A stretch of 44,252 bases of DNA from contig NZ_LFCV01000005.1 in the NCBI RefSeq assembly GCF_001037465.1, forward strand, positions 1-44,252, written 5' to 3'. This document shows positions 1 to 8,730 of this stretch, piece after piece. A program made the position numbers and the translations under genes. Numbering within the stretch: the stretch's first letter is position 1; every line of letters begins with the position of its first letter. The notes beneath the pieces are model-generated. The model was not told the origin of the DNA, searched no databases, and saw only the letters and a program-made list of their open reading frames with translations. This DNA is from Xenorhabdus khoisanae (GTDB lineage Bacteria > Pseudomonadota > Gammaproteobacteria > Enterobacterales > Enterobacteriaceae).

Positions 1-195
1 GCTATGCTTCGGATCGTATCAACTCAGAATCTGTGATAACATAAATTACCGTCACTACCGTTGTGGGGGCTGAAAAAAAACTTGCATTCACATAATAAAA
101 AATGAAACAACATGGAATGCAAAACCAATTTAATTTCTCATATAACTTTAAAAACAATCTGGATGAATAAGATAGATATATTTTAGAAAAATAAT
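1..195. other. Non-coding left edge beyond the tail fibre gene
   Basis: No gene is visible here. The stretch is AT-rich after about base 70 and lies downstream of the tail fibre stop codon. I looked for a copy of the tRNA-Leu 3' end (as at 38728 onward), which would mark the left attachment site, and did not see one. The prophage end is therefore probably to the left of the window. Confidence 0.5.
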
Positions 196-1413
196 TCAGT
201 CCACTATATAAACACCAGATGCAGCTCCATAAGTACTATCTACCATATTTAGTCTCCTGCCATCCTGCGAAACGATAAAATCCCAAGAACCTTCAACCCC
301 CATAGGAACGCAAAAGCGGATACCTGCAATAGGAGGAACTAGAAACCCTGTCATTGTCCCATTTCCTCTACTATGCCGTTGAACAAATAAATATTTACCT
401 AAGCAATTCTCGCTCAGAGATATTTCCTTGACGGCAGAAGCACCACCAAAATCACCAATTTTTCGCCAATTTTGAGCCGTGCCCCGCATTTGATACCGCC
501 CATCACTCTCTCCTCTGGTATAGCATTCTCCCCTAACTGCATAATTCCCAGCAAGCTGGTAATTTCCTTTGGGTTGATAACTTCCGGCTGGTTGATAATT
601 TCCACGCGGCTGATATTTCCCATCCGATTCCCCTTTCGTGTAACTTTCCCCACGAACGGCATAATTGCCGGCAGACTGATAGCTACCTTTGGGTTGGTAC
701 TTATTGTCCGACTCGCTTTTGGTGTAACTTTCTCCTTTCAAGGCATAGTTCCCAGCAGGGGCATAATTGCCTTTGGGTTGATAGCGACCATCGCTTTCGT
801 TCTTTGAGTAGCTATAACCGGCTACCAGATAATTTCCCTTCGGCTGATATTTCCCATCCGATTCTGACTTAAGATAACTTTCCCCCTTCAGCGCGTAATT
901 ACCTGCAGGTTGATAGCTGCCTTTCGGTTGAAAACGATTATCAGACTCTTCTTTGCCATAGCTATAACCTGCAGGTGTATAGTTCCCTAATGGCTGAAAA
1001 CGCTGGTTAGCCTCCTCCTTGTTGTATGCACCAACATCAGTTGCGGTCAGATCAGCTTTCAGCTCTAACCAGCCATTGCCTGCCGTGGGTTCTTCTTTGT
1101 TATTCTCAATGCGGGATTGCCACAATTTTTGCTTGTGATACACCAGTGCCCGTATTGGGTACGGTTGCGCCTCGGTTGACCATTGCGCAGCACCAAACGC
1201 CTGCATCTCCCCCACCGCTTCCGTGATATCGTGAAAAATGCCGTTCATTTTCTCGCGTTCGATATCTTTCGCTGCCGGATCAGTGTTCTGGTCACGTTCG
1301 TAATCGTAGCCGTAGCCTTGTGCGTAGGAGACTGCGCCGTCTGGCTGGACTTCATTAGGTATAGCAACCCTGTCCCCTTGCGCAGCAAAGGGGGTTTTAA
1401 AGATTTTTGTCAT
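196..1413 (-). CDS. Repeat-rich phage tail fibre protein
   Basis: This 405-residue protein is the last gene of the tail operon and is the probable receptor-binding fibre. Residues 1-125 look like a baseplate-attachment and neck region. Residues about 130-315 consist of roughly eight degenerate repeats built on K-x-E-S-D-x-x-Y-Q-P-K-G-x-Y followed by A-G-x-Y, the pattern of phage tail fibre repeats that form elongated trimeric shafts. The last 90 residues (from about 316, QNWRKIGDFGG) are non-repetitive and likely form the tip. It lies 4 bp downstream of the DUF2612 gene. No fibre-assembly chaperone is seen downstream inside the window. Role is inferred from repeats and position. Confidence 0.85.
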   Translation of the reverse strand: MTKIFKTPFAAQGDRVAIPNEVQPDGAVSYAQGYGYDYERDQNTDPAAKDIEREKMNGIFHDITEAVGEMQAFGAAQWSTEAQPYPIRALVYHKQKLWQSRIENNKEEPTAGNGWLELKADLTATDVGAYNKEEANQRFQPLGNYTPAGYSYGKEESDNRFQPKGSYQPAGNYALKGESYLKSESDGKYQPKGNYLVAGYSYSKNESDGRYQPKGNYAPAGNYALKGESYTKSESDNKYQPKGSYQSAGNYAVRGESYTKGESDGKYQPRGNYQPAGSYQPKGNYQLAGNYAVRGECYTRGESDGRYQMRGTAQNWRKIGDFGGASAVKEISLSENCLGKYLFVQRHSRGNGTMTGFLVPPIAGIRFCVPMGVEGSWDFIVSQDGRRLNMVDSTYGAASGVYIVD

Positions 1414-1417
1414 GGAA

Positions 1418-2071
1418 TTAAGCTCCGAAGTTACTGCTTAAGTAGTTGGTGTGTTTTTTGCCAAAGCCAAAGGCTTTTTTGGTGACAACGCGGTATTTGA
1501 CGCCCACGCCAGAAGGACGTGGCATCAGATCAAAGTTTTCCAGCAACACCCTGAGATTTTCATCGGGGTTGAAGTTGAAAACGTAATACATGTAGGTCAT
1601 GTCGAGTGGATCGAGCACAAACACTTTGCTGTCATTACGCCAGAAGAAGCGCTCTAAAAAAGTGTTGATATTGACGACCGTGGGGCTTTGGGTCAGGTTG
1701 AAGTAACGCATACGAATGATTAAGCGCTTCTGGTCAGTGGTCAGCATCAGGGTGTAATCGGCATTGCGCCGGAAGTTGCCCTTGAAGTTACGTTTCCTGC
1801 CGAAACCAAAGCCGATTTTGGTTTTATCGCTGGGTGCTACGTCAATACCGAGTGACACATCCAAAATTCGCGACCAGACGGCCAGTCCGAAGTCATTAGC
1901 GGTATCGATATTGAACACATCACGGTACCAGTGCTGCCAGAATGCTATCGTATTGCGGTTGAAATAATCGGCCTTACGGGTCGCCAGTGTTTTCAGTTTA
2001 TCGGCGTTCTCGTATTGCCAGAGAATGGCCTTCAGCAGGTCAGAATGAAGTGCCAGCTTTTGTATCTTCAT
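1418..2071 (-). CDS. DUF2612 tail/baseplate protein
   Basis: A 217-residue protein of the DUF2612 type, found in contractile-tailed phages between the baseplate J protein and the fibre; it probably links the wedge to the fibre. The N-terminal helical stretch (residues 1-75) with YFNRNTIAFWQHWYRDVFNI and the following LAVWSRIL segment are typical of the family. The C-terminal half has the sequence YVFNFNPDE and aromatic residues typical of the family's beta-rich end. Its ATG overlaps the stop of the J gene by 4 bp, so the two are translationally coupled. Function is by family and position. Confidence 0.85.
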   Translation of the reverse strand: MKIQKLALHSDLLKAILWQYENADKLKTLATRKADYFNRNTIAFWQHWYRDVFNIDTANDFGLAVWSRILDVSLGIDVAPSDKTKIGFGFGRKRNFKGNFRRNADYTLMLTTDQKRLIIRMRYFNLTQSPTVVNINTFLERFFWRNDSKVFVLDPLDMTYMYYVFNFNPDENLRVLLENFDLMPRPSGVGVKYRVVTKKAFGFGKKHTNYLSSNFGA

Positions 2072-3255
2072 ACCATCACCACCTGCACTGATCCCCGGTG
2101 TAACCGGGCCACTTCATTGAGTTTGATAGGAATAGTGCCTATTAACCATGACTGGCCATCCAAAGATAACTCGACTTTGGTGATAAACAGCCGGGGTTCA
2201 ACGGCACTGACAGCCGCTGAGATTTCAAAGGGCGACACTTCACGCCCGACTACCAGCCCGCTGTCCCCTTCCAGCTCACCGCGTACCCATCGCTCAATGG
2301 CGGCGGGGATAATGCTTTGGGCGTCCATTGTGGACTTTCTCACGGTGACACGACAGAAGGTGATTTTTTCCATCGGACGGTCAAAGCGGATTTCATATTC
2401 CTGTCCACTGACTCTCTCCGTCACCGTCACGACCTCTTTGCCATTATAGGCCGCACCAATGGTTTTGGTGCGCAACAAAGCCCGGGCAATTTCTTCACGG
2501 TCGCCCCCTTCCACGCAGACATAGACGCTATGGGGCAACAATTTGATGCCATCAATTGTGATGATCTGGGGGGCGTAGTTCTCACGGAACGACAGCGAAT
2601 TCACCCCCTCCAGTTCGTACAGTGAAGAGGTGATCGCCTCCCCCACACTAACGGTATTTTTTGCCAGCGTCTGTTTGCGCCGCTGCCGGGCACTGATATC
2701 GGATTCGGCTTCACGCCCGACAACTGCATGCGTGGGATTGGTGACGGTTTCCCAGCCCAGGATAGAACTGGCCACCCGTTCAAGGTGGCCGGCCTTACAT
2801 TCAATTGTGCCGAACAACACCGCCCGCATATCGCCGGTGGTTTTGCCGTCCTTGCCGATAATCAGGGTGCTGATGGTTTCAAACCGTGCACCGGTGACCG
2901 ATTCCGCCTGCGCCCCTTGAGGGATAACGGTGTCGGGCACACCGCCAAATTCGACATTGGACAGGTAGGAGCGGGTAGCTGCAAAGCGACTGCCGCCCAT
3001 CAACGCCCAAATCGCATCCAGAAATATCCCGCCCGCGATATCGGGGTTAATCTGGTTGGCCAGCTCGGCATTGTTCCTGACCATCGCGTCACGGTTTTCG
3101 GTTTCCATTGTCACCAATGCGCCCTGGGGCGTTTCCGGTGACAAATCGATGTCCTGTCCGAACGCCGCCCGAAAATCGGCTTCCACGGCGCCGAGCAAGT
3201 CTGCCGTATCCGGCACAATCACGCCCTGTCGGGTAATGTAATGATAATCAGCCAT
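2068..3255 (-). CDS. Baseplate J-like wedge protein
   Basis: 395 residues, normal length for baseplate J-like proteins, which form the wedge ring around the tail hub of contractile phages. The N-terminus (Y-I-T-R-Q-G-V-I-V-P-D, then a helical ETPQGAL segment) is the usual J start. The middle holds the GAQAESVTGARFET motif, the point where J proteins switch from the helical to the beta domain, and later R-A-L-L-R-T-K-T-I-G-A. It overlaps both neighbours by a few bases (gp25-like gene upstream, DUF2612 gene downstream), in a tightly packed baseplate operon. Confidence 0.92.
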   Translation of the reverse strand: MADYHYITRQGVIVPDTADLLGAVEADFRAAFGQDIDLSPETPQGALVTMETENRDAMVRNNAELANQINPDIAGGIFLDAIWALMGGSRFAATRSYLSNVEFGGVPDTVIPQGAQAESVTGARFETISTLIIGKDGKTTGDMRAVLFGTIECKAGHLERVASSILGWETVTNPTHAVVGREAESDISARQRRKQTLAKNTVSVGEAITSSLYELEGVNSLSFRENYAPQIITIDGIKLLPHSVYVCVEGGDREEIARALLRTKTIGAAYNGKEVVTVTERVSGQEYEIRFDRPMEKITFCRVTVRKSTMDAQSIIPAAIERWVRGELEGDSGLVVGREVSPFEISAAVSAVEPRLFITKVELSLDGQSWLIGTIPIKLNEVARLHRGSVQVVMV

Positions 3256-3592
3256 TGAGGGTAAAACTCCCGTAAATTGAGCGGATCACAGCAACATAAC
3301 GCAGTTCGCCATCCGCGATTTCAGCCTGAAAGGAAACAACCTCGTCTACCCCGTCCACCTCGCGCATGCGTTCACGGAACGCGGCTTCAAACATCGGAAT
3401 ATCAGCGTGGCGCCCGAAGGTAGTTTTCCAGTAAGGGATACCCTTATCCACCTTGTGCAACATCTCGCCCCGTAATGCACGGGCATAGTGAACACACAGG
3501 TTTTTAACCGCCTGCTCGCCTTTGCAAAGTGACAGGTTGCCGTCATCGCCCAGCATTAAATCGTTATTGTCATCCACAGAAAACGTGATCAT
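3248..3592 (-). CDS. gp25/W-like baseplate wedge subunit
   Basis: A 114-residue protein in the slot where gp25/W-type lysozyme-fold wedge proteins sit, just before J. Visible family marks are an N-terminal beta hairpin ending in D-D-G-N-L-S-L-C-K-G, an A-V-K-N-L-C helix and the G-I-P-Y-W motif near residue 55, all common in myovirus proteins of this position. It overlaps the next gene by 8 bp and the previous one by 4 bp. Assignment rests on size, motif and synteny rather than on any catalytic residue. Confidence 0.8.
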   Translation of the reverse strand: MITFSVDDNNDLMLGDDGNLSLCKGEQAVKNLCVHYARALRGEMLHKVDKGIPYWKTTFGRHADIPMFEAAFRERMREVDGVDEVVSFQAEIADGELRYVAVIRSIYGSFTLNG

Positions 3593-4281
3593 AGGGGTGC
3601 TCCCGTATTGCCATCGCCGGTTCGTACCCCGCTGTGTTGATGGGTATCCCCGATATTGTGGCCGTTATGGCGCATCGTACCGCCATAAGAATCACTGTTA
3701 CCATTGACCGCATGGTTGCCGTTAATGGTGACATTGCCAGTGAATATCGTTTCAGGCGCGTTGATCTCAAATTTCGGCGTGTCCAGTACGGCCTTATTGC
3801 TGTGAAGAGAAAGGCAAACGCTGCCGTCCATCGACTGAATAACCAAGGCATCCAAGTTCTTGCCATCAATCGCCCAGCCTTTAATGGTGTCAGGAAAGAA
3901 CATGGCATCGCTGAACGAATGGAGCCGCGCCGTATTGGGCTGGTCTTCCTGTCCACCGCGCTGGAATATCAGACTGATATCGCGGTCATTGGCTTTCAGC
4001 CAGCCAAAGTCACCGGGTTTCAGCGGCACACGCAGAAAGAAGCCGCCCCCGCCAAAGCGGAAGACCGGAATATTCGCCAGCGGCGCACGGGAAACGGTTT
4101 GTCCTTCTGTCGTGGCCATCATCACCAGTGGTTTAATGGTGGCACGGTTGGTCTGGTCGTCATAACTCACGACCGTGGCAGGCAGCATGTCTTCGACATT
4201 GAGCAGCAGGTTACGAAAGGCCGCCATAAACTGCCCGGCAAGGCTGCCCTCACTCGCCATATCGCTATTGGGTTGATTCAT
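3589..4281 (-). CDS. Gp138-type membrane-puncturing spike
   Basis: A 230-residue protein resembling the Gp138 N-terminal domain family, the central spike that caps the tail tube and pierces the outer membrane. Residues 25-110 form an OB-like beta domain (VSYDDQTNRATIKPLV...FGGGGFFLRVPLKPGD). The C-terminal part (from about 140) shows repeated short beta strands with N-G-N-V-T-I-N-G-N-H, as in beta-helical needle tips, and ends with a His-containing segment (MRHNGHNIGDTHQHSG) that may bind a metal at the apex, as in known spikes. Placed between hub and gp25-like genes. Confidence 0.85.
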   Translation of the reverse strand: MNQPNSDMASEGSLAGQFMAAFRNLLLNVEDMLPATVVSYDDQTNRATIKPLVMMATTEGQTVSRAPLANIPVFRFGGGGFFLRVPLKPGDFGWLKANDRDISLIFQRGGQEDQPNTARLHSFSDAMFFPDTIKGWAIDGKNLDALVIQSMDGSVCLSLHSNKAVLDTPKFEINAPETIFTGNVTINGNHAVNGNSDSYGGTMRHNGHNIGDTHQHSGVRTGDGNTGAPL

Positions 4282-4284
4282 GGT

Positions 4285-5100
4285 TTATGCTCGCTTGCAA
4301 GTGGCGGTGTAGAAAAAGGCATCATCGTGAGAGGCAATATCGAACTTCAGTTGCTCAATAAGGTAATCGCCGTTGAGGGATTTATTCAGTTTGCTGTCCA
4401 GACGCAACATCCCGCCAAGGAAAGATTCACCATCTATCAGGAAGCTGACATCCAGCCCCTTCTCGGTGGCTTTGGGAATACCGACCATGCCCGATTTCAT
4501 GTTCAGGATACGCAGGCGATTTTTGAGTGATTGATTGCTGTCTTTGACATACAACACTTCATCATCAATAAAGGCTTTGACGCCGCCGGACTCCTGTAAC
4601 CGTGTGATTTGCGACAAGGCCGCCCCGCAATAATACCAATTGGCAATCTGCTTATCGGTGGCCTGAAAATCCAGTTTGACCTTACAGTCATTGGCAATGC
4701 CCTGTGCAATTTCAGACAGTTTTTTCAGTGCCCCGCCAGAGGAGGAAACTATCTCACCACTGCTGCTGTTGCCGGTCTTGGCCTTGAGGGTTAAGGTCAC
4801 ATCCGGCGGCGAGGTAATCTCCGCGCTGACAATATCGCCGACAAACACCCGAAACAGCCCGGTATTCACCCGCCCCGCTTCCAGTATCAGGCGGCGGGGT
4901 TGTTTACTTTTGGTGTAGGGGCTGGTTTGGGTGAGGAGAAAATCGCGGGTGTCGGCGCTGAGGCCATCAATATTCACGGTGCATTCATTTTGCAGGGGAT
5001 TGGCGTACTTGGTGCCGGAGGCCGAGATACGCATGCCCTCGTACCAGTTCAGCCGCCCGCTGACTTCAATCCCCAGCCGGATGCGTCGCAGATCTATCAT
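4285..5100 (-). CDS. Baseplate hub protein (protein D-like)
   Basis: 271 residues. The N-terminus IDLRRIRLGIEVSGRLNWYEGMRI and the LNIDGLS-like segment near residue 45 match the start of hub proteins in DUF3383/DUF3277-type contractile phages. The rest alternates beta strands with a Q-I-A-N-W-Y region and a C-terminal strand set (L-N-G-D-Y-L-I-E-Q-L-K) as in gpD-like hub domains. It sits between the baseplate plug and the spike and overlaps the plug gene by 35 bp. It probably forms the trimer on which the spike is docked. Confidence 0.8.
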   Translation of the reverse strand: MIDLRRIRLGIEVSGRLNWYEGMRISASGTKYANPLQNECTVNIDGLSADTRDFLLTQTSPYTKSKQPRRLILEAGRVNTGLFRVFVGDIVSAEITSPPDVTLTLKAKTGNSSSGEIVSSSGGALKKLSEIAQGIANDCKVKLDFQATDKQIANWYYCGAALSQITRLQESGGVKAFIDDEVLYVKDSNQSLKNRLRILNMKSGMVGIPKATEKGLDVSFLIDGESFLGGMLRLDSKLNKSLNGDYLIEQLKFDIASHDDAFFYTATCKRA

Positions 5101-5386
5101 CGTGACTCCAGTAAATTAACGTTTGGGTGGATTCGAACTTTTCCCACCAGGGCAGTTCGTGATGTTCGGTCAACAAGGCAAAATTGCCGGTGCTGAGGTA
5201 CGCATAAGGAATTAACGGCGTATTGGGGATTAAGCGGCTGCCCTGAACCACTATCACATCATCGCGCTGAATATCACAGACCATCATCGTGCGTGCCACT
5301 TTGAGGGTGATCACCCAGTTGGCCTCGTCCAATGTCACCGCCAGCCGCTGGTTAGGAATGGCGCGTAACGGGATTTCGCGCATCAT
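5066..5386 (-). CDS. Baseplate plug-family protein
   Basis: A 106-residue protein. The N-terminal pattern REIPLRAIPNQRLAVTLDE and the later L-I-P-N-T-P-L-I-P-Y-A-Y-L motif near residue 60 are characteristic of the small plug-type protein found between the Dit-like and hub genes of this phage group. No catalytic or membrane segment is visible. It overlaps the gene before it by 4 bp and the hub gene by 35 bp, so the genes are probably translationally coupled. The exact structural role is inferred from family naming and synteny. Confidence 0.75.
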   Translation of the reverse strand: MMREIPLRAIPNQRLAVTLDEANWVITLKVARTMMVCDIQRDDVIVVQGSRLIPNTPLIPYAYLSTGNFALLTEHHELPWWEKFESTQTLIYWSHDDRSATHPAGD

Positions 5387-5919
5387 TGGCCTCCACTATT
5401 TCCGAATAGACTTTCGCCATCCATGATTTTGATGGCAACGGATTTTTTCTTGCCCTCGACCGGCTTGGTCTGGACATTGCCCCGGTTGACCGTGCCGGAC
5501 TGGTTTTTTTTCGCCACTTTCCGGGGCGGCAGTTCACCGTATTCCGGCTCAACCGTGCGCCACTCGCTGAACCGTAAAGACAGCTTGATCGCGTCTGCCA
5601 TCTCCGCGATTTCATCATGGTAGAAGTTGACGAGGATCATCGGCTGGTAAGTTTTCACCCGTGTCTGAATGCCGACTAACTGATGAGTATCGTAGGCTTG
5701 CTGCATGGCCGAAAAACTGTTTTTCAGTTCCCCGGTCAGCAACAATTCCATGCCAATCTCGACGGCTTCCACCACAATATGGTCGCTGCGGGTTTCGCCG
5801 TTCTCCACCTGAAACTTCGTCACCTTATGTTCATCCCGGATACTGAGTTGTATCGGGCTGGCTGAGGCAAACAAGGTAGAGAAGTTCTCGACATTAAAGA
5901 TTTTCACCTCGGTGATCAT
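5383..5919 (-). CDS. Dit-like phage tail protein
   Basis: 178 residues. The first 125 resemble the N-terminal domain of Dit-like tail proteins: T-K-F-Q-V-E-N-G-E-T-R-S-D-H and a run of beta strands with Q-A-Y-D-T-H-Q-L-V-G-I-Q-T. The C-terminal 50 residues are Lys-rich and low in complexity and may be a flexible extension. It follows the tape-measure gene (4-bp overlap), the usual place for the distal tail ring that joins tube to baseplate hub. Confidence 0.78.
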   Translation of the reverse strand: MITEVKIFNVENFSTLFASASPIQLSIRDEHKVTKFQVENGETRSDHIVVEAVEIGMELLLTGELKNSFSAMQQAYDTHQLVGIQTRVKTYQPMILVNFYHDEIAEMADAIKLSLRFSEWRTVEPEYGELPPRKVAKKNQSGTVNRGNVQTKPVEGKKKSVAIKIMDGESLFGNSGGQ

Positions 5920-8129
5920 TTCGCCACCCCCGTTGATGTTTGCTGACCTAAGTCTTTCAGTTGGTTATTCAGCTCGCCTTTCATATCCTTGGCGACCCCC
6001 TGCGCATCGGTGGCCTGTGTCGTGATATTGACTTCACCGATCTGCGTATTGGTTTCATGGGTCTGGTGCGACTGGTTGCTGATAGCCTGACTGGTGACCG
6101 GATTTAACGGGTTTTGCGAAGCCATCATCAGTTTTTTATTCGCTGCCTCGACCCCTGCCACCACGTCAGCCGCATTCTGCCCGTCCGCCAGTTGTTGACG
6201 CAGTAACCGAAGCTCCTTATCCAGCTCGCCCGTATCGATGCCTGATTCTTGTGCACTTTTACGTTTGGCGGCCAGCACATTAAGGTATTGTTCCGCGTCT
6301 TGGGTCGTGACGTTATGTTCAACTTTTTGGTCAACCGCCACGTCATTGTTGCCAAAACCGAACCAGCCTTTCACCGTGCTTAATCCCTTGGACACGGCGT
6401 CCAGTCCGTTACTTATCCAGCCAATCACTTTCTGTACCTGCTCCCACATCCATTTAAACGCGCCGACCACCGCATCCGAGACGGTATCAAATACCCCGCT
6501 AAACTGGCTGCCCCATTCAGTCAGGGAAGCCACTGAACCCAGCAGCCAGTTGATAAATTCAGTGATTTTCTGATCCATATAATTAAAGGCGGCAATCACG
6601 ATATCGGCGACAAATTTCACCCCGGTTTTAAGATAACCAAACAGGGTTTGCCACGCTTCCCACAGCATCATGATGACTTTCTTCACCATGGGATACTTGT
6701 CCATGATGCGGCCTATCATCGAATCGTTGCCGTCGATAAAGTTCATGATGTCGTCATAGACAATGGCAAAGGCCGCGGCCAATAATGCAATGATGGCGAT
6801 AATGGCCAGAATAGGCCACGTCGCCGCCAGTGTCGCGGCTGCGGCAGCCAGCATGGGTGGCACATAAAATGCGGCCACTGCAATACCAACCGCTAAAAAG
6901 AAGCCAATAATCAGGTTCTTATTATCCTTACAAAAGTCGATGAACTGGGACAACCATTCCATGCCTTTGGCGAGAACGGGGATTACCATTTCCAGAAAGC
7001 TGTTTTTGAGCAGGCCGGAGGATTGCTGAAACTTGTTCATGGCGGCATTGAATTTGATGGATTTTTCGATGCTCTCTTTGGTGATGCCGGAATATTCTTT
7101 CTGAATCCCCATCACCCGTTCCAGCTCTTTGCGGCCTTTCATCATCAGCTCGACGGTCTTGTCATCTGAGACACCCAACCCGGCAAGTGTCGCTTTGGCC
7201 TTATCAAACTTCATACCCTTGACTTTATCTGCCGTGGCCAGAATTTTTTCCATCTTATTAGTGGCTTTGCCGAATGACTGCGACATCGCCTCAAGATCAG
7301 CCTGTGCCGCATCCCGCGAACCGCCCAGTTCTGCCAGCGCGCCGCCAAACGCATCCACATTTTCAGTGGCAATACCGATTTTCTTACCAAGTTTATCCAG
7401 TGCCTCGATTTCCTGTGAGCGTGACACTGCATCGGTAAAAATCCCGCCAATGCTCATGACAATGCCGACCGCGCCGAGCGCTTTGGTGGCAAAACCTGCC
7501 ACTGACTCTCCGGCCGCTTTATATTTGCCCTCGGTATCGGTCAACGCTCGTTGCAAATTATTTTGAGCTTTCGCTTCATCAATAGCGGCCTGGATGCCCT
7601 GTGTGCGCATGGTAGCCACAAACTTGGCGTAATCCGCCTGTAATGCCTCAACTATGGCGTTTACGGCTTCTTTGGCTTTGGCGTTCTTTTGCTCCGCAGC
7701 GGTCAGGCTGCCCAGCTCACCATTGAGGGTACTGAGTTCCCCCTGTAGCTGGTCATACTGTGCCGTCAGCTCAGTGACCGTTGTGCTACTGTCCTGCAAG
7801 CCAAGGCTGGCTTGCTCCCGCTGGCTGTCCAGTGTGGCAAGCGCCGCCTCCAGCTCACTGATTTTTTCCCGGACGGACGTCAATTTTTCTTGGCTTTCGT
7901 GCAGATCAACATCAAAATTGATGCCCCCGCCACCTGACATTTCCTGTAGTGAGGCAGCCAGTTCCTGCACAAACTGACTAAAACCGCCAGAGCCTGCTTC
8001 GGCGGCCTGCTGCGCTTTTCTCATATCCGCAATCATGTCATCGGTAGAGCGGCGGAACTGATCAAACGCCGCATCCGCCTGACGGGTATCAAATTCAAAT
8101 ACCTGCACGAAGGTATCTAACAGTGACAT
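5916..8129 (-). CDS. Tail tape measure protein
   Basis: 737 residues, the largest protein of the tail operon. Residues 80-200 are strongly coiled-coil (long E/L/Q-rich runs such as ISELEAALATLDSQREQ). Residues about 400-465 contain hydrophobic membrane-like segments (IIGFFLAVGIAVAAFYV, then an Ala/Ile-rich stretch), as expected for a tape measure that sets tail length and inserts in the inner membrane during DNA entry. A W-rich repeat region follows. It starts 4 bp after the stop of the frameshifted chaperone and is followed by the Dit-like gene, the canonical order. Confidence 0.93.
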   Translation of the reverse strand: MSLLDTFVQVFEFDTRQADAAFDQFRRSTDDMIADMRKAQQAAEAGSGGFSQFVQELAASLQEMSGGGGINFDVDLHESQEKLTSVREKISELEAALATLDSQREQASLGLQDSSTTVTELTAQYDQLQGELSTLNGELGSLTAAEQKNAKAKEAVNAIVEALQADYAKFVATMRTQGIQAAIDEAKAQNNLQRALTDTEGKYKAAGESVAGFATKALGAVGIVMSIGGIFTDAVSRSQEIEALDKLGKKIGIATENVDAFGGALAELGGSRDAAQADLEAMSQSFGKATNKMEKILATADKVKGMKFDKAKATLAGLGVSDDKTVELMMKGRKELERVMGIQKEYSGITKESIEKSIKFNAAMNKFQQSSGLLKNSFLEMVIPVLAKGMEWLSQFIDFCKDNKNLIIGFFLAVGIAVAAFYVPPMLAAAAATLAATWPILAIIAIIALLAAAFAIVYDDIMNFIDGNDSMIGRIMDKYPMVKKVIMMLWEAWQTLFGYLKTGVKFVADIVIAAFNYMDQKITEFINWLLGSVASLTEWGSQFSGVFDTVSDAVVGAFKWMWEQVQKVIGWISNGLDAVSKGLSTVKGWFGFGNNDVAVDQKVEHNVTTQDAEQYLNVLAAKRKSAQESGIDTGELDKELRLLRQQLADGQNAADVVAGVEAANKKLMMASQNPLNPVTSQAISNQSHQTHETNTQIGEVNITTQATDAQGVAKDMKGELNNQLKDLGQQTSTGVAK

Positions 8130-8133
8130 AAAG

Positions 8134-8678
8134 TTACCTCGGTGTTGATGCCGCCAACGCTTCGTTATACCGGTTGGTGATGGCGATTTCCCACAGGTCG
8201 AACGCCTCTTCCAAATCTATCGACGTTTTGAGTTCGGTGAGGGTGGCGTAGCCTGCGCTAACGATGACGGCAATGAACCCATCAGCGTTTTGATAATCGA
8301 CGGGAGTGAACCGCTGATTTTGTCCAGCAGGAATTGGAGGAAACCGCGGCTCCCGTCTGCCCCGAAAAAACTGGTGTTATACCGCAGCATTTCCAGTTCC
8401 AGCCGGATCAGCGCTTCGCCATCCGGCACATGGTTATCAATCAGGATCTGGGTTTTCAGTAAGATTTCGTCACCGTCGCGTTCGACCGCCACATAGCGCA
8501 TCATCTTCAGCATCGCTTCATGGCTGATAGCGTAGTCACCTATCTTGGGCACATTGGCGAGCGGGTATTTGGCGAGGATCTCCCGACCGACCGTGGCAGG
8601 CAATCGGCTGATAATAAAGGTATGCGCTTCACGGTCGGCATCGGTGATCGTGATAGTTTTGGGTTTGATTAACATCAT
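8134..8678 (-). CDS. Tail assembly chaperone, -1 frameshifted form (G-T analogue)
   Basis: The -1 frame stays open from the slippery site to the TAA at 8134-8136, five bases before the tape-measure ATG. Slipping at codon 105 gives a product of about 181 residues: 105 shared residues plus 76 new ones. The new tail reads like real protein (N-A-D-G-F-I-A-V-I-V-S-A-G-Y-A-T-L, then E-E-A-F-D-L-W-E-I-A and N-R-Y-N-E-A-L). It fills the otherwise empty 80 bp between chaperone and tape measure. This matches the known rule that tailed phages make a minor frameshifted chaperone in this slot. Coordinates cover both frames; the protein cannot be read from one frame. Confidence 0.82.
8217..8678 (-). CDS. 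Tail assembly chaperone, short (zero-frame) form
   Basis: A 153-residue protein between the tail tube and tape-measure genes, the position of lambda gpG-type chaperones that coat the tape measure during tail assembly. The N-terminus is LIKPKTITITDADREAHTFIIS. A perfect TTTTTTC slippery heptamer lies at codons 104-105. The zero-frame tail after it (residues 106-153, ending S-P-N-S-K-R-R) looks less conserved in character than the alternative -1 frame, so both forms are likely made. Function is inferred from position and from the frameshift architecture. Confidence 0.85.
   Translation of the reverse strand: MMLIKPKTITITDADREAHTFIISRLPATVGREILAKYPLANVPKIGDYAISHEAMLKMMRYVAVERDGDEILLKTQILIDNHVPDGEALIRLELEMLRYNTSFFGADGSRGFLQFLLDKISGSLPSIIKTLMGSLPSSLAQATPPSPNSKRR
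8364..8370 (-). promoter_or_regulatory. Slippery heptamer for programmed -1 frameshift
   Basis: On the minus strand the bases are T-TTT-TTC, with TTT and TTC as zero-frame codons (Phe-Phe), the classical X-XXY-YYZ form. The next codon read after slipping is CGG (8364-8362), in the open frame that ends at 8134. Confidence 0.85.
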
Positions 8679-8689
8679 GGCCTCAGATC

Positions 8690-8710
8690 AAAAAAGGCGG
8701 ACAAGCCGCC
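8690..8710 (-). terminator. Intrinsic terminator after the tail tube gene
   Basis: On the minus strand GGCGG-CTTGT-CCGCC is followed by six T. It lies 21 bp beyond the tube gene stop and before the chaperone gene. It would reduce transcription into the chaperone and tape measure relative to the highly needed tube and sheath, unless an antiterminator acts. Confidence 0.75.
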
Positions 8711-8730
8711 AGTTCGTTGATAAAAAAGTA

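Noticed and set aside
1-195. Left attachment site
   Set aside because: No sequence like the 3' end of tRNA-Leu is present, so there is no support for attL here.
3634-4530. Long plus-strand frame across the spike and hub genes (298 codons)
   Set aside because: Antisense to conserved spike and hub genes; no ribosome site and no recognisable domain.
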